NCBI RefSeq assembly: GCF_021018805.1 | Contig: NW_026961074.1 | Coordinates: 111,001 to 175,000 of the forward strand | Direction of reading: 5' to 3' | Source of the DNA: Prinia subflava | Taxonomy: Eukaryota > Chordata > Aves > Passeriformes > Cisticolidae | DNA length: 64,000 nt | Shown: positions 13,601 to 27,300 of the stretch, piece after piece | Position numbering within the stretch: the stretch's first letter is position 1 | How the letters are laid out: every line of letters begins with the position of its first letter | Made by a program: the position numbers and the translations under genes | Notes under the pieces: generated by a model | What the model was told of the DNA's origin: nothing | Seen by the model: the letters and a program-made list of their open reading frames with translations, nothing else | Databases searched by the model: none

Positions 13601-16600
13601 CAGATTGTGGGAGACATTTGGCACTCCAAAAGCAGCCCGAGTTCCAAAATGTGGCATCTTGCATCTGGGAGAAATCTTGAATATCACGGCATTTTTGCAG
13701 GCTGAAGCCGAGGTGGCCTGATGACCGTGGTGGACACGAACGGATGCCCTTTTCCATGGGAAACTAAACTCACCTGGCCATGTTCCTGGTGTCAGATTGT
13801 GGGAGACATTTGGCACTCCAAAAGCAGCCCGAGTTCCAAAATGTGGCATCTTGCATCTGGGAGAAATCTTGAATATCACGGCATTTTTGCAGGCTGAAGC
13901 CGAGGTGGCCGGATGAGGGTGGTGGACACGAACGGTGGCCCTTTTCCATGGGAAACTAAACTCACCTGGCCATGTTCCTGGTGTCAGATTGTGGGAGACA
14001 TTTGGCACTCCAAAAGCAGCCCGAGTTCCAAAATGTGGCATCTTGCATCTGGGAGAAATCTTGAATATCACGGCATTTTTGCAGGCCGAAGCCGAGGTGG
14101 CCGGATGAGGGTGGTGGACACGAATGGTGGCCCTTTTCCATGGGAAACTAAACTCACCTGGCCATGTTCCTGGTGTCAGATTGTGGGAGACATTTGGCAC
14201 TCCAAAAGCAGCCCGAGTTCCAAAATGTGGCATCTTGCATCTGGGAGAAATCTTGAATATCACGGCATTTTTGCAGGCTGAAGCCGAGGTGGCCGGATGA
14301 GGGTGGTGGACACGAACGGTGGCCCTTTTCCATGGGAAACTAAACTCACCTGGCCATGTTCCTGGTGTCAGATTGTGGGAGACATTTAGCACTCCAAAAG
14401 CAGCCTGAGTTCCAAAATGTGGCATCTTGCATCTGGGAGAAATCTTGAATATCACGGCATTTTTGCAGGCTGAAGCCGAGGTGGCCTGATGACCGTGGTG
14501 GACACGAACGGATGCCCTTTTCCATGGGAAACTAAACTCACCTGGCCATGTTCCTGGTGTCAGATTGTGGGAGACATTTGGCACTCCAAAAGCAGCCCGA
14601 GTTCCAAAATGTGGCATCTTGCATCTGGGAGAAATCTTGAATATCACGGCATTTTTGCAGGCTGAAGCCGAGGTGGCCCGGATGAGGGTGGTGGACACGA
14701 ACGGTGGCCCTTTTCCATGGGAAACTAAACTCACCTGGCCATGTTCCTGGTGTCAGATTGTGGGAGACATTTGGCACTCCCAAAAGCAGCCCGAGTTCCA
14801 AAATGTGGCATCTTGCATCTGGGAGAAATCTTGAATATCACGGCATTTTTGCAGGCCGAAGCCGAGGTGGCCGGATGAGGGTGGTGGACACGAACGGTGG
14901 CCCTTTTCCATGGGAAACTAAACTCACCTGGCCATGTTCCTGGTGTCAGATTGTGGGAGACATTTGGCACTCCAAAAGCAGCCCGAGTTCCAAAATGTGG
15001 CATCTTGCATCTGGGAGAAATCTTGAATATCACGGCATTTTTGCAGGCCGAAGCCGAGGTGGCCGGATGAGGGTAGTGGACACGAACGGTGGCCCTTTTC
15101 CATGGGAAACTAAACTCACCTGGCCATGTTCCTGGTGTCAGATTGTGGGAGACATTTGGCACTCCAAAAGCAGCCCGAGTTCCAAAATGTGGCATCTTGC
15201 ATCTGGGAGAAATCTTGAATATCACGGCATTTTTGCAGGCTGAAGCCGAGGTGGCCGGATGAGGGTGGTGGACACGAACGGTGGCCCTTTTCCATGGGAA
15301 ACTAAACTCACCTGGCCATGTTCCTGGTGTCAGATTGTGGGAGACATTTGGCACTCCAAAAGCAGCCCGAGTTCCAAAATGTGGCATCTTGCATCTGGGA
15401 GAAATCTTGAATATCACGGCATTTTTGCAGGCTGAAGCCGAGGTGGCCGGATGAGGGTGGTGGACACGAACGGTGGCCCTTTTCCATGGGAAACTAAACT
15501 CACCTGGCCATGTTCCTGGTGTCAGATTGTGGGAGACATTTGGCACTCCAAAAGCAGCCCGAGTTCCAAAATGTGGCATCTTGCATCTGGGAGAAATCTT
15601 GAATATCACGGCATTTTTGCAGGCTGAAGCCGAGGTGGCCGGATGAGGGTGGTGGACACGAACGGTGGCCCTTTTCCATGGGAAACTAAACTCACCTGGC
15701 CATGTTCCTGGTGTCAGATTGTGGGAGACATTTGGCACTCCAAAAGCAGCCCGAGTTCCAAAATGTGGCATCTTGCATCTGGGAGAAATCTTGAATATCA
15801 CGGCATTTTTGCAGGCTGAAGCCGAGGTGGCCTGATGACCGTGGTGGACACGAACGGATGCCCTTTTCCATGGGAAACTAAACTCACCTGGCCATGTTCC
15901 TGGTGTCAGATTGTGGGAGACATTTGGCACTCCAAAAGCAGCCCGAGTTCCAAAATGTGGCATCTTGCATCTGGGAGAAATCTTGAATATCACGGCATTT
16001 TTGCAGGCTGAAGCCGAGGTGGCCGGATGAGGGTGGTGGACACGAACGGTGGCCCTTTTCCATGGGAAACTAAACTCACCTGGCCATGTTCCTGGTGTCA
16101 GATTGTGGGAGACATTTGGCACTCCAAAAGCAGCCCGAGTTCCAAAATGTGGCATCTTGCATCTGGGAGAAATCTTGAATATCACGGCATTTTTGCAGGC
16201 CGAAGCCGAGGTGGCCGGATGAGGGTGGTGGACACGAATGGTGGCCCTTTTCCATGGGAAACTAAACTCACCTGGCCATGTTCCTGGTGTCAGATTGTGG
16301 GAGACATTTGGCACTCCAAAAGCAGCCCGAGTTCCAAAATGTGGCATCTTGCATCTGGGAGAAATCTTGAATATCACGGCATTTTTGCAGGCTGAAGCCG
16401 AGGTGGCCGGATGAGGGTGGTGGACACGAACGGTGGCCCTTTTCCATGGGAAACTAAACTCACCTGGCCATGTTCCTGGTGTCAGATTGTGGGAGACATT
16501 TAGCACTCCAAAAGCAGCCTGAGTTCCAAAATGTGGCATCTTGCATCTGGGAGAAATCTTGAATATCACGGCATTTTTGCAGGCTGAAGCCGAGGTGGCC

Positions 16601-18329
16601 TGATGACCGTGGTGGACACGAACGGATGCCCTTTTCCATGGGAAACTAAACTCACCTGGCCATGTTCCTGGTGTCAGATTGTGGGAGACATTTGGCACTC
16701 CAAAAGCAGCCCGAGTTCCAAAATGTGGCATCTTGCATCTGGGAGAAATCTTGAATATCACGGCATTTTTGCAGGCTGAAGCCGAGGTGGCCGGATGAGG
16801 GTGGTGGACACGAACGGTGGCCCTTTTCCATGGGAAACTAAACTCACCTGGCCATGTTCCTGGTGTCAGATTGTGGGAGACATTTGGCACTCCAAAAGCA
16901 GCCCGAGTTCCAAAATGTGGCATCTTGCATCTGGGAGAAATCTTGAATATCACGGCATTTTTGCAGGCCGAAGCCGAGGTGGCCGGATGAGGGTGGTGGA
17001 CACGAACGGTGGCCCTTTTCCATGGGAAACTAAACTCACCTGGCCATGTTCCTGGTGTCAGATTGTGGGAGACATTTGGCACTCCAAAAGCAGCCCGAGT
17101 TCCAAAATGTGGCATCTTGCATCTGGGAGAAATCTTGAATATCACGGCATTTTTGCAGGCCGAAGCCGAGGTGGCCGGATGAGGGTAGTGGACACGAACG
17201 GTGGCCCTTTTCCATGGGAAACTAAACTCACCTGGCCATGTTCCTGGTGTCAGATTGTGGGAGACATTTGGCACTCCAAAAGCAGCCCGAGTTCCAAAAT
17301 GTGGCATCTTGCATCTGGGAGAAATCTTGAATATCACGGCATTTTTGCAGGCTGAAGCCGAGGTGGCCGGATGAGGGTGGTGGACACGAACGGTGGCCCT
17401 TTTCCATGGGAAACTAAACTCACCTGGCCATGTTCCTGGTGTCAGATTGTGGGAGACATTTGGCACTCCAAAAGCAGCCGAGTTCCAAAATGTGGCATCT
17501 TGCATCTGGGAGAAATCTTGAATATCACGGCATTTTTGCAGGCTGAAGCCGAGGTGGCCGGATGAGGGTGGTGGACACGAACGGTGGCCCTTTTCCATGG
17601 GAAACTAAACTCACCTGGCCATGTTCCTGGTGTCAGATTGTGGGAGACATTTGGCACTCCAAAAGCAGCCCGAGTTCCAAAATGTGGCATCTTGCATCTG
17701 GGAGAAATCTTGAATATCACGGCATTTTTGCAGGCTGAAGCCGAGGTGGCCTGATGACCGTGGTGGACACGAACGGATGCCCTTTTCCATGGGAAACTAA
17801 ACTCACCTGGCCATGTTCCTGGTGTCAGATTGTGGGAGACATTTGGCACTCCAAAAGCAGCCCGAGTTCCAAAATGTGGCATCTTGCATCTGGGAGAAAT
17901 CTTGAATATCACGGCATTTTTGCAGGCTGAAGCCGAGGTGGCCTGATGACCGTGGTGGACACGAACGGATGCCCTTTTCCATGGGAAACTAAACTCACCT
18001 GGCCATGTTCCTGGTGTCAGATTGTGGGAGACATTTGGCACTCCAAAAGCAGCCCGAGTTCCAAAATGTGGCATCTTGCATCTGGGAGAAATCTTGAATA
18101 TCACGGCATTTTTGCAGGCTGAAGCCGAGGTGGCCGGATGAGGGTGGTGGACACGAACGGTGGCCCTTTTCCATGGGAAACTAAACTCACCTGGCCATGT
18201 TCCTGGTGTCAGATTGTGGGAGACATTTGGCACTCCAAAAGCAGCCCGAGTTCCAAAATGTGGCATCTTGCATCTGGGAGAAATCTTGAATATCACGGCA
18301 TTTTTGCAGGCCGAAGCCGAGGTGGCCGG

Positions 18330-21300
18330 ATGAGGGTGGTGGACACGAACGGTGGCCCTTTTCCATGGGAAACTAAACTCACCTGGCCATGTTCCTGGTG
18401 TCAGACTGTGGGAGACATTTGGCACTCCAAAAGCAGCCCGAGTTCCAAAATGTGGCATCTTGCATCTGGGAGAAATCTTGAATATCACGGCATTTTTGCA
18501 GGCTGAAGCCGAGGTGGCCGGATGAGGGTGGTGGACACGAACGGTGGCCCTTTTCCATGGGAAACTAAACTCACCTGGCCATGTTCCTGGTGTCAGATTG
18601 TGGGAGACATTTGGCACTCCAAAAGCAGCCCGAGTTCCAAAATGTGGCATCTTGCATCTGGGAGAAATCTTGAATATCACGGCATTTTTGCAGGCTGAAG
18701 CCGAGGTGGCCTGATGACCGTGGTGGACACGAACGGATGCCCTTTTCCATGGGAAACTAAACTCACCTGGCCATGTTCCTGGTGTCAGATTGTGGGAGAC
18801 ATTTGGTACTCCAAAAGCAGCCCGAGTTCCAAAATGTGGCATCTTGCATCTGGGAGAAATCTTGAATATCACGGCATTTTTGCAGGCCGAAGCCGAGGTG
18901 GCCGGATGAGGGTGGTGGACACGAACGGTGGCTTTTTTCCATGGGAAACTAAACTCACCTGGCCATGTTCCTGGTGTCAGATTGTGGGAGACATTTGGCA
19001 CTTTAAAAGCAGCCCGAGTTCCAAAATGTGGCATCTTGCATCTGGGAGAAATCTTGAATATCACGGCATTTTTGCAGGCTGAAGCCGAGGTGGCCGGATG
19101 AGGGTGGTGGACACGAACGGTGGCCCTTTTCCATGGGAAACTAAACTCACCTGGCCATGTTCCTGGTGTCAGATTGTGGGAGACATGTGGCACTCCAAAA
19201 GCAGCCCGAGTTCCAAAATGTGGCATCTTGCATCTGGGAGAAATCTTGAATATCACGGCATTTTTGCAGGCTGAAGCCGAGGTGGCCGGATGAGGGTGGT
19301 GGACACGAACGGTGGCCCTTTTCCATGGGAAACTAAACTCACCTGGCCATGTTCCTGGTGTCAGATTGTGGGAGACATTTGGCACTCCAAAAGCAGCCCG
19401 AGTTCCAAAATGTGGCATCTTGCATCTGGGAGAAATCTTGAATATCACGGCATTTTTGCAGGCCGAAGCCGAGGTGGCCGGATGAGGGTGGTGGACACGA
19501 ACGGTGGCCCTTTTCCATGGGAAACTAAACTCACCTGGCCATGTTCCTGGTGTCAGATTGTGGGAGACATTTGGCACTCCAAAAGCAGCCCGAGTTCCAA
19601 AATGTGGCATCTTGCATCTGGGAGAAATCTTGAATATCACGGCATTTTTGCAGGCCGAAGCCGAGGTGGCCGGATGAGGGTAGTGGACACAAACGGTGGC
19701 CCTTTTCCATGGGAAACTAAACTCACCTGGCCATGTTCCTGGTGTCAGATTGTGGGAGACATTTGGCACTCCAAAAGCAGCCCGAGTTCCAAAATGTGGC
19801 ATCTTGCATCTGGGAGAAATCTTGAATATCACGGCATTTTTGCAGGCCGAAGCCGAGGTGGCCGGATGAGGGTGGTGGACACGAACGGTGGCCCTTTTCC
19901 ATGGGAAACGAAACTCACCTGGCCATGTTCCTGGTGTCAGATTGTGGGAGACATTTGGCACTCCAAAAGCAGCCCGAGTTCCAAAATGTGGCATCTTGCA
20001 TGTGGGAGAAATCTTGAATATCACGGCATTTTTGCAGGCTGAAGCCGAGGTGGCCGGATGAGGGTGGTGGACACGAACGGTGGCCCTTTTCCATGGGAAA
20101 CTAAACTCACCTGGCCATGTTCCTGGTGTCAGATTGTGGGAGACATTTGGCACTCCAAAAGCAGCCCGAGTTCCAAAATGTGGCATCTTGCATCTGGGAG
20201 AAATCTTGAACATCACGGCATTTTTGCAGGCTGAAGCCGAGGTGGCCGGATGAGGGTGGTGGACACGAACGGTGGCCCTTTTCCATGGGAAACGAAACTC
20301 ACCTGGCCATGTTCCTGGTGTCAGATTGTGGGAGACATTTGGCACTCCAAAAGCAGCCCGAGTTCCAAAATGTGGCATCTTGCATCTGGGAGAAATCTTG
20401 AACATCACGGCATTTTTGCAGGCCGAAGCCGAGGTGGCCGGATGAGGGTGGTGGACACGAATGGTGGCCCTTTTCCATGGGAAACTAAACTCACCTGGCC
20501 ATGTTCCTGGTGTCAGATTGTGGGAGACATTTGGCACTCCAAAAGCAGCCCGAGTTCCAAAATGTGGCATCTTGCATCTGGGAGAAATCTTGAATATCAC
20601 GGCATTTTTGCAGGCTGAAGCCGAGGTGGCCGGATGAGGGTGGTGGACACGAACGGTGGCCCTTTTCCATGGGAAACTAAACTCACCTGGCCATGTTCCT
20701 GGTGTCAGATTGTGGGAGACATTTAGCACTCCAAAAGCAGCCTGAGTTCCAAAATGTGGCATCTTGCATCTGGGAGAAATCTTGAATATCACGGCATTTT
20801 TGCAGGCTGAAGCCGAGGTGGCCTGATGACCGTGGTGGACACGAACGGATGCCCTTTTCCATGGGAAACTAAACTCACCTGGCCATGTTCCTGGTGTCAG
20901 ATTGTGGGAGACATTTGGCACTCCAAAAGCAGCCCGAGTTCCAAAATGTGGCATCTTGCATCTGGGAGAAATCTTGAATATCACGGCATTTTTGCAGGCT
21001 GAAGCCGAGGTGGCCGGATGAGGGTGGTGGACACGAACGGTGGCCCTTTTCCATGGGAAACTAAACTCACCTGGCCATGTTCCTGGTGTCAGATTGTGGG
21101 AGACATTTAGCACTCCAAAAGCAGCCTGAGTTCCAAAATGTGGCATCTTGCATCTGGGAGAAATCTTGAATATCACGGCATTTTTGCAGGCTGAAGCCGA
21201 GGTGGCCTGATGACCGTGGTGGACACGAACGGATGCCCTTTTCCATGGGAAACTAAACTCACCTGGCCATGTTCCTGGTGTCAGATTGTGGGAGACATTT

Positions 21301-24300
21301 GGCACTCCAAAAGCAGCCCGAGTTCCAAAATGTGGCATCTTGCATCTGGGAGAAATCTTGAATATCACGGCATTTTTGCAGGCTGAAGCCGAGGTGGCCG
21401 GATGAGGGTGGTGGACACGAACGGTGGCCCTTTTCCATGGGAAACTAAACTCACCTGGCCATGTTCCTGGTGTCAGATTGTGGGAGACATTTGGCACTCC
21501 AAAAGCAGCCCGAGTTCCAAAATGTGGCATCTTGCATCTGGGAGAAATCTTGAATATCACGGCATTTTTGCAGGCCGAAGCCGAGGTGGCCGGATGAGGG
21601 TGGTGGACACGAACGGTGGCCCTTTTCCATGGGAAACTAAACTCACCTGGCCATGTTCCTGGTGTCAGATTGTGGGAGACATTTGGCACTCCAAAAGCAG
21701 CCCGAGTTCCAAAATGTGGCATCTTGCATCTGGGAGAAATCTTGAATATCACGGCATTTTTGCAGGCCGAAGCCGAGGTGGCCGGATGAGGGTAGTGGAC
21801 ACGAACGGTGGCCCTTTTCCATGGGAAACTAAACTCACCTGGCCATGTTCCTGGTGTCAGATTGTGGGAGACATTTGGCACTCCAAAAGCAGCCCGAGTT
21901 CCAAAATGTGGCATCTTGCATCTGGGAGAAATCTTGAATATCACGGCATTTTTGCAGGCTGAAGCCGAGGTGGCCGGATGAGGGTGGTGGACACGAACGG
22001 TGGCCCTTTTCCATGGGAAACTAAACTCACCTGGCCATGTTCCTGGTGTCAGATTGTGGGAGACATTTGGCACTCCAAAAGCAGCCCGAGTTCCAAAATG
22101 TGGCATCTTGCATCTGGGAGAAATCTTGAATATCACGGCATTTTTGCAGGCTGAAGCCGAGGTGGCCGGATGAGGGTGGTGGACACGAACGGTGGCCCTT
22201 TTCCATGGGAAACTAAACTCACCTGGCCATGTTCCTGGTGTCAGATTGTGGGAGACATTTGGCACTCCAAAAGCAGCCCGAGTTCCAAAATGTGGCATCT
22301 TGCATCTGGGAGAAATCTTGAATATCACGGCATTTTTGCAGGCTGAAGCCGAGGTGGCCTGATGACCGTGGTGGACACGAACGGATGCCCTTTTCCATGG
22401 GAAACTAAACTCACCTGGCCATGTTCCTGGTGTCAGATTGTGGGAGACATTTGGCACTCCAAAAGCAGCCCGAGTTCCAAAATGTGGCATCTTGCATCTG
22501 GGAGAAATCTTGAATATCACGGCATTTTTGCAGGCTGAAGCCGAGGTGGCCTGATGACCGTGGTGGACACGAACGGATGCCCTTTTCCATGGGAAACTAA
22601 ACTCACCTGGCCATGTTCCTGGTGTCAGATTGTGGGAGACATTTGGCACTCCAAAAGCAGCCCGAGTTCCAAAATGTGGCATCTTGCATCTGGGAGAAAT
22701 CTTGAATATCACGGCATTTTTGCAGGCTGAAGCCGAGGTGGCCGGATGAGGGTGGTGGACACGAACGGTGGCCCTTTTCCATGGGAAACTAAACTCACCT
22801 GGCCATGTTCCTGGTGTCAGATTGTGGGAGACATTTGGCACTCCAAAAGCAGCCCGAGTTCCAAAATGTGGCATCTTGCATCTGGGAGAAATCTTGAATA
22901 TCACGGCATTTTTGCAGGCCGAAGCCGACGTGGCCGGATGAGGGTGGTGGACACAAACGGTGGCCCTTTTCCATGGGAAACGAAACTCACCTGGCCATGT
23001 TCCTGGTGTCAGATTGTGGGAGACATTTGGCACTCCAAAAGCAGCCCGAGTTCCAAAATGTGGCATCTTGCATCTGGGAGAAATCTTGAATATCACGGCA
23101 TTTTTGCAGGCCGAAGCCGAGGTGGCCGGATGAGGGTGGTGGACACGAACGGTGGCCCTTTTCCATGGGAAACTAAACTCACCTGGCCATGTTCCTGGTG
23201 TCAGACTGTGGGAGACATTTGGCACTCCAAAAGCAGCCCGAGTTCCAAAATGTGGCATCTTGCATCTGGGAGAAATCTTGAATATCACGGCATTTTTGCA
23301 GGCTGAAGCCGAGGTGGCCGGATGAGGGTGGTGGACACGAACGGTGGCCCTTTTCCATGGGAAACTAAACTCACCTGGCCATGTTCCTGGTGTCAGATTG
23401 TGGGAGACATTTGGCACTCCAAAAGCAGCCCGAGTTCCAAAATGTGGCATCTTGCATCTGGGAGAAATCTTGAATATCACGGCATTTTTGCAGGCTGAAG
23501 CCGAGGTGGCCTGATGACCGTGGTGGACACGAACGGATGCCCTTTTCCATGGGAAACTAAACTCACCTGGCCATGTTCCTGGTGTCAGATTGTGGGAGAC
23601 ATTTGGTACTCCAAAAGCAGCCCGAGTTCCAAAATGTGGCATCTTGCATCTGGGAGAAATCTTGAATATCACGGCATTTTTGCAGGCCGAAGCCGAGGTG
23701 GCCGGATGAGGGTGGTGGACACGAACGGTGGCTTTTTTCCATGGGAAACTAAACTCACCTGGCCATGTTCCTGGTGTCAGATTGTGGGAGACATTTGGCA
23801 CTTTAAAAGCAGCCCGAGTTCCAAAATGTGGCATCTTGCATCTGGGAGAAATCTTGAATATCACGGCATTTTTGCAGGCTGAAGCCGAGGTGGCCGGATG
23901 AGGGTGGTGGACACGAACGGTGGCCCTTTTCCATGGGAAACTAAACTCACCTGGCCATGTTCCTGGTGTCAGATTGTGGGAGACATGTGGCACTCCAAAA
24001 GCAGCCCGAGTTCCAAAATGTGGCATCTTGCATCTGGGAGAAATCTTGAATATCACGGCATTTTTGCAGGCTGAAGCCGAGGTGGCCTGATGACCGTGGT
24101 GGACACGAACGGATGCCCTTTTCCATGGGAAACTAAACTCACCTGGCCATGTTCCTGGTGTCAGATTGTGGGAGACATTTGGCACTCCAAAAGCAGCCCG
24201 AGTTCCAAAATGTGGCATCTTGCATCTGGGAGAAATCTTGAATATCACGGCATTTTTGCAGGCCGAAGCCGAGGTGGCCGGATGAGGGTGGTGGACACGA

Positions 24301-27300
24301 ACGGTGGCCCTTTTCCATGGGAAACTAAACTCACCTGGCCATGTTCCTGGTGTCAGATTGTGGGAGACATTTGGCACTCCAAAAGCAGCCCGAGTTCCAA
24401 AATGTGGCATCTTGCATCTGGGAGAAATCTTGAATATCACGGCATTTTTGCAGGCCGAAGCCGAGGTGGCCGGATGAGGGTAGTGGACACAAACGGTGGC
24501 CCTTTTCCATGGGAAACTAAACTCACCTGGCCATGTTCCTGGTGTCAGATTGTGGGAGACATTTGGCACTCCAAAAGCAGCCCGAGTTCCAAAATGTGGC
24601 ATCTTGCATCTGGGAGAAATCTTGAATATCACGGCATTTTTGCAGGCCGAAGCCGAGGTGGCCGGATGAGGGTGGTGGACACGAACGGTGGCCCTTTTCC
24701 ATGGGAAACGAAACTCACCTGGCCATGTTCCTGGTGTCAGATTGTGGGAGACATTTGGCACTCCAAAAGCAGCCCGAGTTCCAAAATGTGGCATCTTGCA
24801 TGTGGGAGAAATCTTGAATATCACGGCATTTTTGCAGGCTGAAGCCGAGGTGGCCGGATGAGGGTGGTGGACACGAACGGTGGCCCTTTTCCATGGGAAA
24901 CTAAACTCACCTGGCCATGTTCCTGGTGTCAGATTGTGGGAGACATTTGGCACTCCAAAAGCAGCCCGAGTTCCAAAATGTGGCATCTTGCATCTGGGAG
25001 AAATCTTGAATATCACGGCATTTTTGCAGGCTGAAGCCGAGGTGGCCGGATGAGGGTGGTGGACACGAACGGTGGCCCTTTTCCATGGGAAACTAAACTC
25101 ACCTGGCCATGTTCCTGGTGTCAGATTGTGGGAGACATTTGGCACTCCAAAAGCAGCCCGAGTTCCAAAATGTGGCATCTTGCATCTGGGAGAAATCTTG
25201 AATATCACGGCATTTTTGCAGGCTGAAGCCGAGGTGGCCTGATGACCGTGGTGGACACGAACGGATGCCCTTTTCCATGGGAAACTAAACTCACCTGGCC
25301 ATGTTCCTGGTGTCAGATTGTGGGAGACATTTGGCACTCCAAAAGCAGCCCGAGTTCCAAAATGTGGCATCTTGCATCTGGGAGAAATCTTGAATATCAC
25401 GGCATTTTTGCAGGCCGAAGCCGAGGTGGCCGGATGAGGGTGGTGGACACGAACGGTGGCCCTTTTCCATGGGAAACTAAACTCACCTGGCCATGTTCCT
25501 GGTGTCAGATTGTGGGAGACATTTGGCACTCCAAAAGCAGCCCGAGTTCCAAAATGTGGCATCTTGCATCTGGGAGAAATCTTGAATATCACGGCATTTT
25601 TGCAGGCTGAAGCCGAGGTGGCCGGATGAGGGTGGTGGACACGAACGGTGGCCCTTTTCCATGGGAAACTAAACTCACCTGGCCATGTTCCTGGTGTCAG
25701 ATTGTGGGAGACATTTGGCACTCCAAAAGCAGCCCGAGTTCCAAAATGTGGCATCTTGCATCTGGGAGAAATCTTGAATATCACGGCATTTTTGCAGGCT
25801 GAAGCCGAGGTGGCCTGATGACCGTGGTGGACACGAACGGATGCCCTTTTCCATGGGAAACTAAACTCACCTGGCCATGTTCCTGGTGTCAGATTGTGGG
25901 AGACATTTGGCACTCCAAAAGCAGCCCGAGTTCCAAAATGTGGCATCTTGCATCTGGGAGAAATCTTGAATATCACGGCATTTTTGCAGGCTGAAGCCGA
26001 GGTGGCCGGATGAGGGTGGTGGACACGAACGGTGGCCCTTTTCCATGGGAAACTAAACTCACCTGGCCATGTTCCTGGTGTCAGATTGTGGGAGACATTT
26101 GGCACTCCAAAAGCAGCCCGAGTTCCAAAATGTGGCATCTTGCATCTGGGAGAAATCTTGAATATCACGGCATTTTTGCAGGCCGAAGCCGACGTGGCCG
26201 GATGAGGGTGGTGGACACAAACGGTGGCCCTTTTCCATGGGAAACTAAACTCACCTGGCCATGTTCCTGGTGTCAGATTGTGGGAGACATTTGGCACTCC
26301 AAAAGCAGCCCGAGTTCCAAAATGTGGCATCTTGCATCTGGGAGAAATCTTGAATATCACGGCATTTTTGCAGGCCGAAGCCGAGGTGGCCGGATGAGGG
26401 TGGTGGACACGAACGGTGGCCCTTTTCCATGGGAAACTAAACTCACCTGGCCATGTTCCTGGTGTCAGACTGTGGGAGACATTTGGCACTCCAAAAGCAG
26501 CCCGAGTTCCAAAATGTGGCATCTTGCATCTGGGAGAAATCTTGAATATCACGGCATTTTTGCAGGCTGAAGCCGAGGTGGCCGGATGAGGGTGGTGGAC
26601 ACGAACGGTGGCCCTTTTCCATGGGAAACTAAACTCACCTGGCCATGTTCCTGGTGTCAGATTGTGGGAGACATTTGGCACTCCAAAAGCAGCCCGAGTT
26701 CCAAAATGTGGCATCTTGCATCTGGGAGAAATCTTGAATATCACGGCATTTTTGCAGGCTGAAGCCGAGTTGGCCTGATGACCGTGGTGGACACGAACGG
26801 ATGCCCTTTTCCATGGGAAACTAAACTCACCTGGCCATGTTCCTGGTGTCAGATTGTGGGAGACATTTGGTACTCCAAAAGCAGCCCGAGTTCCAAAATG
26901 TGGCATCTTGCATCTGGGAGAAATCTTGAATATCACGGCATTTTTGCAGGCCGAAGCCGAGGTGGCCGGATGAGGGTGGTGGACACGAACGGTGGCTTTT
27001 TTCCATGGGAAACTAAACTCACCTGGCCATGTTCCTGGTGTCAGATTGTGGGAGACATTTGGCACTTTAAAAGCAGCCCGAGTTCCAAAATGTGGCATCT
27101 TGCATCTGGGAGAAATCTTGAATATCACGGCATTTTTGCAGGCTGAAGCCGAGGTGGCCGGATGAGGGTGGTGGACACGAACGGTGGCCCTTTTCCATGG
27201 GAAACTAAACTCACCTGGCCATGTTCCTGGTGTCAGATTGTGGGAGACATGTGGCACTCCAAAAGCAGCCCGAGTTCCAAAATGTGGCATCTTGCATCTG